Source of the DNA: Pontibacter amylolyticus
GTDB lineage: Bacteria; Bacteroidota; Bacteroidia; Cytophagales; Hymenobacteraceae
Length of the DNA stretch: 64,000 bases
Reading direction: 5' to 3'
NCBI RefSeq assembly: GCF_014638845.1
Contig: NZ_BMFP01000002.1
Location: 266,373-330,372, forward strand
The translations under genes were made by a program, and so were the position numbers. The notes under the pieces were generated by a model that saw only the letters and a list, made by a program, of their open reading frames with translations, searched no databases and was not told the DNA's origin. This document shows, piece after piece, positions 8,775-17,805 of this stretch (within the stretch, counting starts at the first letter, position 1; each line of letters starts with the position of its first letter).

Positions 8775-9714
8775 ACTCCATTCCCCTCCTCCCACTCTCC
8801 ATGTGCTGCATTTCGCTTTCCTGCCCTTCGGTGGCGCTGTAGAAGCGGGTGGTTGGGTAGGCGAAGCGGATATCGGGTGTGGCCAGGAACTCCGTCAGGG
8901 TGTCTTCCCAGATCTTGTTCTCGCTTTCGCGGCGGCCGTTGAGGTTAATGAGGTAGCGTACCGTGAGCTGTATGCCGTTCTCTCTTACTTTGATGAACAC
9001 TTTGGGGTCGAAGCTCCTGTAAAAGATCAGGTGTTGCTGTGCCTCAATGCGCACGCGCTGCTCCTGTTCTTCGTTCAGCCGCTCGGAGTGGCGCAGGGCA
9101 ATCTCCTTTAAGATGCCCTTGGCTTTCTGCCAGTTGCTCTCGAAGGTGATGCGCAGCTGCAGCTCGTGCCACAGGAACGGGAAGCCGTAGTTGTAATTGA
9201 TCTGACCCTGCGTGAACACCTGGCTGTTGGGGATGTGCACCACGCGGCCCGTCGCCTGCTCCGAATCCACCCACTCGCCCAACTCGTTGATGGTGAACTG
9301 GAAGAAGCCTATGTCGATCACATCGCCGGTGTAGAGGCCTATTTTGATGCGGTCGCCTACTTTAAAAGGGCGCTTCCAGATCAGGAATACCCAGCCCATC
9401 ATGTTCAGGATGGGGTCGCGGAGCACCACCACCAAACCCACCGAGAAGATACCCAGGAACGTGGTGATGGTCTTAAACCCATCGAACCAGATGTTGGCCA
9501 GAAAGATGATGCCCAGCCCCGTTACCACGTAGTTGGTCGTTTTCTTCCACTGGTAAAGCTTGCGCGTGTCCGTTTGCTGCCGTGAGGCCAGCCGCAACAG
9601 CACCCGGCTGATGATCCAGAGCACCAGCAATGCGATCAGCGACTTCAAAACGTTTTCCTGTATCTGGGCCGATAGGTGGAAATTCTCCTCTATCCAGTTT
9701 TCTATGTTACGCAT
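8773..9714 (-). CDS. Mechanosensitive channel, MscS family
   Basis: 313 residues. Three hydrophobic helices occupy roughly 20-110, and the third is glycine-rich (FLGIFSVGLVVVLRDPILNMMGW), the pore-lining helix of MscS. It is followed by the beta domain (FKVGDRIKIG, GDVIDIG) and the alpha/beta cytosolic domain. These channels open on membrane tension and release solutes in hypo-osmotic shock. The gene is preceded 47 nt upstream by the CPA2 antiporter on the same strand, so the two are likely one transcript. Confidence 0.9.
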   Translation of the reverse strand: MRNIENWIEENFHLSAQIQENVLKSLIALLVLWIISRVLLRLASRQQTDTRKLYQWKKTTNYVVTGLGIIFLANIWFDGFKTITTFLGIFSVGLVVVLRDPILNMMGWVFLIWKRPFKVGDRIKIGLYTGDVIDIGFFQFTINELGEWVDSEQATGRVVHIPNSQVFTQGQINYNYGFPFLWHELQLRITFESNWQKAKGILKEIALRHSERLNEEQEQRVRIEAQQHLIFYRSFDPKVFIKVRENGIQLTVRYLINLNGRRESENKIWEDTLTEFLATPDIRFAYPTTRFYSATEGQESEMQHMESGRRGME

Positions 9715-9761
9715 CGTGTTTGTTTCTTTCTCAGGCTAAAATCGTAAAAAAAGCGCTTCTC

Positions 9762-12002
9762 TCAAACCTTCTGTCGGGCCGCCTCCAGCTGCCTTACGCG
9801 CCGCGGGCTACCCACAATCCAAACTATATCGCCCTCCTCTATCACTAACTCCGAGTCGGGGTTGAGGATCCGCCTGCCTTTCTTCTCTATACCTACGATC
9901 AGGCCTTTCGTTTTCTCACGCACCCCCGATTCGCGCACCGTACGGCCGTGCAGCATCGAGTCAGACGATATAATCAGTTTCTGTAACCCGACTTCTTCCC
10001 GGGTGGTTGCGCCGTCCTGAACAGGTATAGACGCCTCGTTGATAAAGTCTCCGAAAGACGCGATTTGCTCGTCTGTACCGAATACGAAAATCTTATCACC
10101 CGGAAAGATGCGTTCGTCGCGCGTCGGGGCCATGATCGTGCGGTCTTCCCGCTCTATAACGGCCACATTGATGCCATATTTTTCGCGTATCTGCAGCTCG
10201 ATCATGCTCTTGCCCACCACCGCGGCGTTCGGCGCTACCTCAAAGCTGGTCAGGTGCGCGTCCCAGGGCACCAGGGTGTGCGTCATGCTGCTGGCGGCCG
10301 CTATTTCGCGGGCGTTCAGGTTCGACATGAACCGGTTCTCGATCCGGATGTAGAAGTTCTGAATTCTTTTGGAGAAAAGCACCAGCAGGCCGATGATGAG
10401 CAGACTCACCACAAGCGCCACCTGCACCGAAAGCACCCGGTTGAGCAAAAAGCCGATAACCAGAATGGCTATACCTACCCTGGTGAATTCCAGCACAATG
10501 ATCAGGCTGCGGTAGTTGCGGTTGGCCCAGATACGACCCTGCGCCTCTTTCTGCGGATGGTACACAGCCATGGCCCAAAGGAAGGGCAGCATGAGAATCA
10601 AGGCGATGCTAACCGTAGCCACGCGCCCCAAAGTGCCCGGAAAGACTTCTTCGGTCATGAAAGGGTATAGGTAGTTTTGAGACAGCAGCACGATCGCCAC
10701 CAGCAAAACAGAAGACACCACCATGTTGACCACGTAGGAGCGCAACAGTATTTTCCAGTCGCTGGCCGTGCTGATGGACTGGGCACCGGAGCTGTACTCG
10801 TTCAGCCTTTTCTTCCACTTCCTCGGCAGCATGCGCTCCACCGATTGGTAAAGCGGCTCCGACAGCTTGATCATGTAGGGCGTGGTGAACGTCGTGATAG
10901 CCGACACTGCCACTGCCACAGGGTATAGGAAGTCGCTGGTTACCTTGAGCGAAAGGCCGAGGGTGGCGATGATGAAGGAAAACTCCCCGATCTGCGACAC
11001 GCTCATACCTGACTGGATGGAGGTTTTGAGTCCCTGCCCCGCTATCAGGCCGCCACCGCTGATACTCACTAGTTTCCCCACCAGCGTCACGACCGTGATC
11101 ACGGCAATGGGTCCGGCGTACTCCACAATCATCGCCGGATTGATCAGGATGCCCACCGACACAAAGAAGATGGCGCCGAACAGGTCTTTCACAGACATGA
11201 TCAGGTGCTCGATCTTCTCGGCTTTGGTTGTTTCGGCCAATATGGAGCCCATGATGAAGGCCCCGAGCGCCGGCGAGAAGCCCACCTGCGCCGCCAGAAT
11301 CACCATCAGGAAGCAAAGCGCAATGGCAACGATCAGCAGCGTTTCGTCATTCATCAGTTTGCTTGCCTTCTTGAGCAGCGTAGGGATAAGGAAGATACCT
11401 GCCAGAAACCACACCGCCAGAAAAAAGGCGAGCTTGAGCACAGCCAGCAGCATTTCGGTGCCGGCAAACTGCTGGCTCACCGCTAAGGTCGATAGCAGCA
11501 CCATCAGGAGGATGGCCACCAAGTCTTCCACGATGAGCACCCCAAATACCAGCCCGGCGAAGCGCTTCGATTTCACGCCCAGCTCATCGAAGGCCCGGAT
11601 GATGATGGTGGTAGAGGAGATGGAAAGGATACCGCCCAGGAACACGCTGTCCATGGTGTTCCAGCCCAGCAGTTTGCCCGTGAGGTAGCCCAGCAGGAGC
11701 ATCACGGCCACTTCGACCCCGGCCATGATGGAGGAGGCCCCTCCCACTTTCACGAGTTTTTTAAAGCTGAACTCCAGCCCCAGGCTGAACAGCAGGAAAA
11801 TCACCCCAATCTCGGCCCAGACGTTGATGTTCTCCAGCTCCACTATGGTCGGGAACAGCTTAACATGCGGCCCCACCAGCAGTCCCGCGATGATATAGCC
11901 CAGCACCAGTGGCTGCTTCAGTTTCTTAAAAACAAGCGTCATGATGCCGGCTGCACCAAGAATCAACCCGAGGTCCAGGACCAAATTGGGTAGGTGGGTC
12001 AT
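9762..12002 (-). CDS. CPA2-type cation:proton antiporter with two TrkA-C domains
   Basis: 746 residues. Residues 1-380 form a Na+/H+ exchanger membrane domain (GYIIAGLLVGPH near 35, FLLFSLGLEFSFKKL, SSTTIIIRAF, LGAFIMGSILAET). A second hydrophobic region of four to five helices follows at about 420-560. The C-terminus holds two TrkA-C (RCK-C) modules: one around 585-660, with the phrases VVGKSMIEL and FPGDKIFVFG, and one around 665-746, with IEEGDIVWIVG. I see no RCK-N Rossmann domain between them, unlike KefB/KefC. This points to ligand gating through TrkA-C alone. It probably heads an operon with the MscS gene. Confidence 0.87.
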   Translation of the reverse strand: MTHLPNLVLDLGLILGAAGIMTLVFKKLKQPLVLGYIIAGLLVGPHVKLFPTIVELENINVWAEIGVIFLLFSLGLEFSFKKLVKVGGASSIMAGVEVAVMLLLGYLTGKLLGWNTMDSVFLGGILSISSTTIIIRAFDELGVKSKRFAGLVFGVLIVEDLVAILLMVLLSTLAVSQQFAGTEMLLAVLKLAFFLAVWFLAGIFLIPTLLKKASKLMNDETLLIVAIALCFLMVILAAQVGFSPALGAFIMGSILAETTKAEKIEHLIMSVKDLFGAIFFVSVGILINPAMIVEYAGPIAVITVVTLVGKLVSISGGGLIAGQGLKTSIQSGMSVSQIGEFSFIIATLGLSLKVTSDFLYPVAVAVSAITTFTTPYMIKLSEPLYQSVERMLPRKWKKRLNEYSSGAQSISTASDWKILLRSYVVNMVVSSVLLVAIVLLSQNYLYPFMTEEVFPGTLGRVATVSIALILMLPFLWAMAVYHPQKEAQGRIWANRNYRSLIIVLEFTRVGIAILVIGFLLNRVLSVQVALVVSLLIIGLLVLFSKRIQNFYIRIENRFMSNLNAREIAAASSMTHTLVPWDAHLTSFEVAPNAAVVGKSMIELQIREKYGINVAVIEREDRTIMAPTRDERIFPGDKIFVFGTDEQIASFGDFINEASIPVQDGATTREEVGLQKLIISSDSMLHGRTVRESGVREKTKGLIVGIEKKGRRILNPDSELVIEEGDIVWIVGSPRRVRQLEAARQKV

Positions 12003-12183
12003 ATAGTAGTGTCGTACTTAAACATTCGATCTGAAATCAATACGGCGGCGGCGGCCAACCTGACAATATACATTTAAAAAAACCCTTACGCAGGCTCGCA
12101 TACCTGGGCATAAGCTTCGGGCATTTATTAGTTATACTCTTCCTGCAGCCGCTGCGATGCATCCTTTTCTAACGACCGAAGTT

Positions 12184-13509
12184 TTAGTTCTGCATGGTCT
12201 CTGCCATGGGGTAGCGCACACCCGGTGTACCCGTCATATTAAAGTGCAGACTCCGCACGTCGTCTGCCGCCGGCATCTCAAACACCTCCAGGTCGAAGTA
12301 CTTAACCGCCGCCAGCAGGTGGTCAAAAATATCGGCCATGATGCCTTCGTACTCCACCCACACGATGCTGTTGGCGAACAGGTATAGCTCGATCGGCATA
12401 CCGGTGGTGGTGGGCTCGAGCTGGCGCACCATCATGATCATGTCTTTGTGGGTGCCCGGGTGCTGCTTGATGTAGGCATCGATGTACTTCCTGAACACGC
12501 CTACGTTGGTCAGGCTGCGGCCGTTGATGAGCAGGCTCTTGTCGATCTCGTTCTCTTTGTTGAACCGGCTGATTTCGTTTTGGCGCTCCTCCAGGTAGCT
12601 TTTCAGCAACTGTATTTTGCTCAGTTTGGTTATTTCTTCGGCTGACAAATAGCGGATGCTCGATATTTTGATGTAGACAGAGCGCTTGATGCGTCGCCCG
12701 CCCGATGCCTGCATGCCCCGCCAGTTCTTGAACGAGTCGGAGATCAGGTAATAGGTAGGGATGGTGGTGATGGTTTTATCGAAGTTCTGCACTTTCACCG
12801 TCGTCAGGTTTATTTCGGTCACGGCCCCGTCGGCGCCATACTTGTCCATGGTTACCCAGTCGCCGATGCGCACCATGTCGTTGGACGACACCTGAATACT
12901 GGCCACAAAGCCCATGATGGTGTCTTTGAAGATCAGCATCAGAATGGCTGAGGCCGCACCCATCGCCGTGATAAACGTCCAGGCGTCTTTGCCGGTGAGG
13001 GTGGAGAAAATAAGTAGCCCAGCTATGAAGTATAGAAAAATGGTGATGACCTGCAGAAAACTGTCGACTGGTTTCTCTTTGAAGGTTTCGGTGGTTTTCA
13101 GAAAGTCTTTGCAGGTTCGCAGCACCGCGCGCGCCACCCACATCCACAGCAGGATCAGGTATATGTCGGTGAACTTGTTTAGAGCCGGAACCCAGGTCGG
13201 AAAGTCGGCAAACACAATAGGTATAGCCTGCACTACCACCACGAGTGGCGCAATGCGGGCCAGGTATACGACTACCCTGTTGCGCGCCATATACTCGACC
13301 AGCCTCGTACTGGACTTGGCTGCAAACTTATGGGCCGTGCCTACAAATATTTTTCTAGCCAGGAAATCAACCAGGTATACGACAAGGGCTGTCGCGGTGA
13401 TCAGTACCAGCAGATTGATGTAAGTGGCGGCCTGCTCAGGCACGCCGAGGTTCAACAATTGGTCTGATGTCCAGCTACTGATTGCATCATTCGAATAAGT
13501 AGTGTTCAT
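12184..13509 (-). CDS. Mechanosensitive channel, YbdG-like MscS family
   Basis: 441 residues with five hydrophobic segments in the first 200 residues, then the MscS core. The pore helix is alanine- and glycine-rich (FITAMGAASAILMLIFKDTIMGFVA) and is followed by VSSNDMVRIGDWVTM. The phrases TTIPTYYLISDSFKNWRGM and the long charged insertion typical of the YbdG (MscM) subgroup are present. Such channels act in hypo-osmotic release. It is separated by 181 bp from the CPA2 antiporter and has its own 5' region. This is the second MscS-type gene within 5 kb. Confidence 0.87.
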   Translation of the reverse strand: MNTTYSNDAISSWTSDQLLNLGVPEQAATYINLLVLITATALVVYLVDFLARKIFVGTAHKFAAKSSTRLVEYMARNRVVVYLARIAPLVVVVQAIPIVFADFPTWVPALNKFTDIYLILLWMWVARAVLRTCKDFLKTTETFKEKPVDSFLQVITIFLYFIAGLLIFSTLTGKDAWTFITAMGAASAILMLIFKDTIMGFVASIQVSSNDMVRIGDWVTMDKYGADGAVTEINLTTVKVQNFDKTITTIPTYYLISDSFKNWRGMQASGGRRIKRSVYIKISSIRYLSAEEITKLSKIQLLKSYLEERQNEISRFNKENEIDKSLLINGRSLTNVGVFRKYIDAYIKQHPGTHKDMIMMVRQLEPTTTGMPIELYLFANSIVWVEYEGIMADIFDHLLAAVKYFDLEVFEMPAADDVRSLHFNMTGTPGVRYPMAETMQN

Positions 13510-13947
13510 GGTAAAGGGATTAAGAATGTTGGCAATGAATCGGCATGGTGCTGCCGACAGGAGATTTGGCGGCGTAACGCTTCAGGAGCATCTGGCAGGC
13601 CTGGCCATACCTGTCAACCCGTGGCCTACCAGCAGTGCGAGCGGTAGTAGCGCTTACGAGGGCAGTGGAGTGACATGGACCATGCTAGGTTGCCGGTAAT
13701 GACCGTCGCACTACAAAAGTAGGACTTTTGCGTCTAAAACACAGTTTAAACCTCAATTCCTGAGTCAGGCATTCGGCTCTCTTTGTCGGTTCTGTGTCAT
13801 AGTTGGTCATCACAGCACCATACCTGCGTTTTCGGGTACAGGAGCGCATCGCAACATGCTACCTGACTGAAGCGGCCGCCGGGAGGGGTGCGCTTCAGTC
13901 AAGTAGTTGAAGTAGTTTTTGCGCTGGATTGCGCGATGCAGAGTGGT
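13510..13947. other. Non-coding gap with a stem-loop after kynU
   Basis: About 440 bp between the MscS start and the kynU stop, both on the minus strand. I see no credible gene. A GC-rich stem-loop with 9-bp arms (13866-13874 with 13891-13899) lies downstream of kynU but has no U tract, so it may be a processing or factor-dependent termination site. Two near-copies of the dispersed oligomer (CATACCTG) are present. Confidence 0.45.
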
Positions 13948-15225
13948 TTAACTGTGTCCTTCCAGGCAGGCGTGCAGTATTTCGGAGAAGCGGTATACCT
14001 CCTCGAAGCTGTTGTAAAGCGGCGTAGGCGCAACCCGGATCACGCTCGGTTCCCGGAAATCCACAATGATGCCGGCTTCCATTAGTTTGTTGAAAAGCTC
14101 ACGGGCGTTTTGCTTCACCAGCAGCGATATCTGGCAGCCACGGGCCTGCGGGTTGCGTGGCGTGATTATCTCGAGCACATCTTTGCCCACCTGCACATCA
14201 TCGATCAGGAACTCCAGGTAACCCGTCAGCTTCTCGCTTTTGGCCCGCAGGTTGGCCATACCTGCCTCGTCGAACAGCTCCAGCGAAGCGCGGTGTACCG
14301 CCATCGGCAGGATCTGGGCATTGCTCAGCTGCCAGCCTTCGGCGCCGGGCATCGGTATAAAGCCTTTCTTCATCTGGAAGCGGGAGCTGGCATCGTGCCC
14401 CCACCAGCCGGCAAAGCGCGGCAGGTCCGGGTTGTTGACATGGCGCTCGTGCACGAAAACGCCCGCCGTGCCGCCTGGTCCGGAGTTAAGGTATTTGTAG
14501 GTGCACCACACGGCAAAGTCCACGTCCCAGTCGTGCAGCTGCATAGGTACGTTGCCGGCGGCATGCGCCAGGTCAAAGCCCACCAAAGCGCCCACTTCGT
14601 GACCGACCCGGGTAATGGCCTGCATGTCGTATACCTGCCCGGTGTAGTAGTTGATGCCGCCCATTAGCACGAGTGCCAGCTCCCCGCCGTACTCTTCTAT
14701 ACTTTGCAGGATGTCCTCGGTGCGCAGTGTGTGCTCACCTTCTCTCGGGAACAGCTCCACAATCGCCTCTTCCGGGGTATAGCCATGGAACTTCACCTGC
14801 GTTTCGAGCGCATACTGGTCTGAAGGGAAGGCCCCGCCCTCCATGATGATCTTGATGCGCTTGCCCTCCGGTCTATAGAACGACACCAGCATGAGGTGCA
14901 GGTTCACGGTGAGCTGGTTCATAATGACTACTTCCTGAGGCCTGGCTCCTACCACGCGGGCAGCGCCATCAGTGAGCAACTTGTGGTAGTTGAACCAGGG
15001 TTCCTCGCCCTTGAAGTGACCTTCCACGGCGTAGTTTGCCCACTTATACATCTCGTTGTCGATGTACATCTGCGCCGACTTCGGCTGCAAACCGAGCGAG
15101 TTGCCACAGAAGTAAATGGCGTCCTGGCCGTTTACCTGCGGAAAGTAAAAGCGGTCTTTGAAATGCTTGAGTGGGTCGAGGTTATCCTGTTCCTGCGAGA
15201 AGGCAAGGGTATTTTGGTAGTTCAT
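13948..15225 (-). CDS. kynU: Kynureninase
   Basis: 425 residues, a fold-type I PLP enzyme that cleaves 3-hydroxykynurenine (or kynurenine) to 3-hydroxyanthranilate (or anthranilate) and alanine. The PLP lysine is Lys244 in CTYKYLNSGPGG, and the aspartate that contacts the pyridine nitrogen is in GFDLAHAAGN at 216-225. The N-terminus YFCGNSLGLQPK at about 38-49 is the family hallmark. Length matches human and bacterial kynureninases. It is the last gene in a minus-strand series starting at the 3-hydroxyanthranilate dioxygenase, with a small unrelated lipoprotein gene in between. Confidence 0.95.
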   Translation of the reverse strand: MNYQNTLAFSQEQDNLDPLKHFKDRFYFPQVNGQDAIYFCGNSLGLQPKSAQMYIDNEMYKWANYAVEGHFKGEEPWFNYHKLLTDGAARVVGARPQEVVIMNQLTVNLHLMLVSFYRPEGKRIKIIMEGGAFPSDQYALETQVKFHGYTPEEAIVELFPREGEHTLRTEDILQSIEEYGGELALVLMGGINYYTGQVYDMQAITRVGHEVGALVGFDLAHAAGNVPMQLHDWDVDFAVWCTYKYLNSGPGGTAGVFVHERHVNNPDLPRFAGWWGHDASSRFQMKKGFIPMPGAEGWQLSNAQILPMAVHRASLELFDEAGMANLRAKSEKLTGYLEFLIDDVQVGKDVLEIITPRNPQARGCQISLLVKQNARELFNKLMEAGIIVDFREPSVIRVAPTPLYNSFEEVYRFSEILHACLEGHS

Positions 15226-15382
15226 TTTTCTGGTGCGGGTAAAATATGGTTAGGCGCAGCTCGCAAAAGGCCATGCGCTATCATGTTGCAAGATAAGAAA
15301 ATGAACAGGAAATTGGGGAAAGGACGAAACTAGCGTGAAAGAGAAAGTAACCTATGAAAGTTTAAGAGCATACATGAGTTTA

Positions 15383-15943
15383 TTATTCATCTATCCTAAC
15401 CAATTCTGTTAGTACTTCCTTTGTATTATCAGGAAACTTTTGATGAAAGAAATTAATAGTTCTTTCTGAGTTCTCAATAGAAACTGGCAGGTATTCGCCT
15501 TTCTTCTCTGCTTCTGCTAACACACCAGCAACTCCTCCATTTCTGCGAGTATCTGTTAAGTTAACTGGTGTCCAATCAATGGTAATATCTCCAATATAGT
15601 AGATCTTATCTGCTGCAGGGAGGTTTATAGAAATATAATTCTCTGGTAGGTTCTTATAGAATCCAATATTATCCCTATACTCAATTAGTGCAAGAAAATT
15701 GCTTCCTAATGGTAGCTTCGTATAAAAATATCCGCTTTCGTCTAGCCAAACGGAATGCTTACCCCACAACCGGTCATTAAAGTGCATCAATATTTTCTTG
15801 TTATCTAATGGTCTGGTACTATCAATGGATAGTTTACCAAACACTATAGTTTCAGAAGGTTTTGTGCCTGAAGTAGATGCAATTCTGCCTGTACTGCAGC
15901 TTACTAAAGCAAAAAACAATAAAATATAAACTATCCTATGCAT
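15383..15943 (-). CDS. Uncharacterised lipoprotein
   Basis: About 186 residues from the ATG at 15941-15943. A longer in-frame start at 16009 would overlap the ACMSD gene and would bury the signal peptide, so I reject it. The start MHRIVYILLFFALVSC is a lipoprotein signal with the lipidated Cys near 16. The rest reads like a carboxypeptidase-regulatory-like beta sandwich (GYFYTKLPLGSNFLALIEYRD) but the match is weak. It interrupts the kynurenine genes, is clearly AT-richer than both neighbours and holds no copy of the dispersed AGGTATA oligomer, which suggests later insertion. No role in tryptophan breakdown is apparent. Confidence 0.65.
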   Translation of the reverse strand: MHRIVYILLFFALVSCSTGRIASTSGTKPSETIVFGKLSIDSTRPLDNKKILMHFNDRLWGKHSVWLDESGYFYTKLPLGSNFLALIEYRDNIGFYKNLPENYISINLPAADKIYYIGDITIDWTPVNLTDTRRNGGVAGVLAEAEKKGEYLPVSIENSERTINFFHQKFPDNTKEVLTELVRIDE

Positions 15944-15977
15944 TGGGTGTTTATTAATGCCATTTATCACACAAAGG

Positions 15978-17066
15978 CTACACTTTCGCCTTAGAAACTC
16001 TAGTCCCACCTTTCACAAAAAGACTCTTTTCCAGATTCAGCCATTCCAAGGCAGTACCGTGCAGCATGCGGTCTTTGGTGGCGCGGTCGTAGGGCATGGA
16101 TTCGATCAGTTGGCCGGGCTCGAGTTCGCCGAGTGGGAAAGGATAGTCGGTGCCGAGGGCAATGCTGTTGGCGCCAACCAGGTTCACAAGATAATCCAGC
16201 GCCATAGGGTCGTGCACGAGCGAGTCGAAGTAGAATTTGCCCAGGTACTCGCGTGGGTTCACGTTGTTATCGACCGCGCACAGGTCGGGGCGTACCTCAA
16301 AGCCGTGGCAGATGCGACCGATGGTGGCCGGAAAGGAACCGCCGCCGTGGGCGAAGGCCACACGCAGTTTCGGCAGACGCTCGAGCACGCCACCGAAAAT
16401 CATGGAGCAAATGGCCAGACTGGTTTCGGCGGGCATACCTACCAGCCAGGGCAGCCAGTATTTGTTCATTTTCTCTTTACCGTACATATCCCAGGGGTGC
16501 ACAAACACGGCCGCACCCAGTTCTTCTGCCGCCTGAAAAATCGGAAAAAGCTCGGGCGCGTCGAGGTTCCAGTCGTTGATGTGCGAGCCGATCTGTATAC
16601 CTGCCATCCCCAGCTCTTTCATGCAGCGCTCCAACTCTTTGATAGCTAACTCCGGGTCTTGCATCGGTATGGTGCCCAGGCCGATGAAGCGGTCCGGGTA
16701 GTCGGCAACTATACCTGCTATGTGGTCGTTGAGCATCCTGGACAAGTCGTAGGTATGCTCTGGCTTAGCCCAGTAGTTGAACATGACCGGCACCGTGCTC
16801 AGCACCTGCACCCCCACCTGGTGCTGACTGCACTCGTGCATGCGCACGTTGGGGTCCCAGCAATTGTCCTGTATCTCACGAAAAAACTTATCGTCCATCA
16901 TCATGCGGGCGCAGCAGGGCTTGTGATGCTCCAGCCTGATGAAGCCACCATAGCCGTACCTTTCCCGCAGATCGGGCCACGTAGCGGGCAGGATGTGCGT
17001 GTGAATGTCAATCTTGAACAGATTATGCTCGGTAGGTATAGGTGCTATGGGCTTCAGGTTTTGCAT
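15978..17066 (-). CDS. 2-amino-3-carboxymuconate-6-semialdehyde decarboxylase
   Basis: 362 residues of the amidohydrolase superfamily. Metal ligands are visible: HTH at 22-24 on strand 1, FVHPWDM near 190, FAHGGGSFP near 240, and [11 protein letters not shown] near 305. This is the ACMSD arrangement, and the phrase [19 protein letters not shown] is typical. The enzyme removes CO2 from the unstable product of 3-hydroxyanthranilate dioxygenase, giving 2-aminomuconate 6-semialdehyde and steering carbon away from quinolinate and NAD. The dioxygenase gene lies 92 bp upstream on the same strand, which makes the assignment firm. Confidence 0.93.
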   Translation of the reverse strand: MQNLKPIAPIPTEHNLFKIDIHTHILPATWPDLRERYGYGGFIRLEHHKPCCARMMMDDKFFREIQDNCWDPNVRMHECSQHQVGVQVLSTVPVMFNYWAKPEHTYDLSRMLNDHIAGIVADYPDRFIGLGTIPMQDPELAIKELERCMKELGMAGIQIGSHINDWNLDAPELFPIFQAAEELGAAVFVHPWDMYGKEKMNKYWLPWLVGMPAETSLAICSMIFGGVLERLPKLRVAFAHGGGSFPATIGRICHGFEVRPDLCAVDNNVNPREYLGKFYFDSLVHDPMALDYLVNLVGANSIALGTDYPFPLGELEPGQLIESMPYDRATKDRMLHGTALEWLNLEKSLFVKGGTRVSKAKV

Positions 17067-17158
17067 GCTGGTAAAAGGGCGAAAATGCGGCTATACGGTA
17101 TACATCCAAATCAGGCAATCCAACAAGATACACATTTTATAGATTCTATACCTATAAG

Positions 17159-17686
17159 CTATGCAGGCTTCACCGGTGGTTGCAGCACCTCACCGCACTT
17201 CTTGCAGGTACGCAGCTCCTCGTTGTCCCAGAAGTTGCCCATGATCACCGGCAGTTGTTTCACGATGTCCGTTACCTCGGTAAAGTCCTCGTGCAGCTTG
17301 TTGCCGCAGTTCTCACAGAACCACATAAAGCCGTCCTTCTCCCCCTCGCGGCGGTAGCGCTCAATCACCAGACCCACCGTATTAGCGGGACGCTGCGGGG
17401 AGTGCGGCACCTTGGCTGGCAGCAGGAAAATCTCGCCTTCCTTGATGGGAATATCCACGGGCTTGCCGTCTTCGATGATCTTCAGCACAATGTCGCCTTC
17501 CACCTGGTAGAAGAACTCCTCGCCTTCGTCGTAGTGGTAATCCTTGCGGGCATTGGGGCCGCCGACCACCATCACAATAAAGTCGTCGTTGCCTTTGTAT
17601 ACCTGTTGGTTGCCCACCGGTGGCTTGAGCAGGTGACGGTGCTCCTCTATCCACTGCTTGAAATTGAAAGCGCGCTGTATGGCCAT
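17159..17686 (-). CDS. nbaC: 3-hydroxyanthranilate 3,4-dioxygenase
   Basis: 175 residues forming one cupin domain. The Fe(II) ligands are His51, Glu57 and His95 (DYHYDEGEEFFYQ, KVPHSPQRP). A C-terminal rubredoxin-like site has two CxxC pairs at Cys124/127 and Cys161/164, as in the bacterial 3-HAO crystal structures. It opens the ring of 3-hydroxyanthranilate to 2-amino-3-carboxymuconate semialdehyde. It is divergent from the SDR gene across 119 bp and is the first gene of the minus-strand series dioxygenase, decarboxylase, kynureninase. Confidence 0.95.
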   Translation of the reverse strand: MAIQRAFNFKQWIEEHRHLLKPPVGNQQVYKGNDDFIVMVVGGPNARKDYHYDEGEEFFYQVEGDIVLKIIEDGKPVDIPIKEGEIFLLPAKVPHSPQRPANTVGLVIERYRREGEKDGFMWFCENCGNKLHEDFTEVTDIVKQLPVIMGNFWDNEELRTCKKCGEVLQPPVKPA

Positions 17687-17805
17687 AGTTCTATCGGGTT
17701 AGGTTGATTTTTGAATGTACGAAAAAGTATGTAGAAATGGTAGCCAAGGTATAGCTCCGCCTCAGACTGCCGTGCAAGTTTAAAGCCTTTTACGTACATT
17801 TAAGC

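Noticed and set aside
13866..13899. Rho-independent terminator of kynU
   Set aside because: The stem is good, but no T tract follows on the minus strand, so I list it only as a stem-loop.
15383..16009. Longer start for the lipoprotein at 16009
   Set aside because: It overlaps the decarboxylase gene and places extra residues before the lipoprotein signal.
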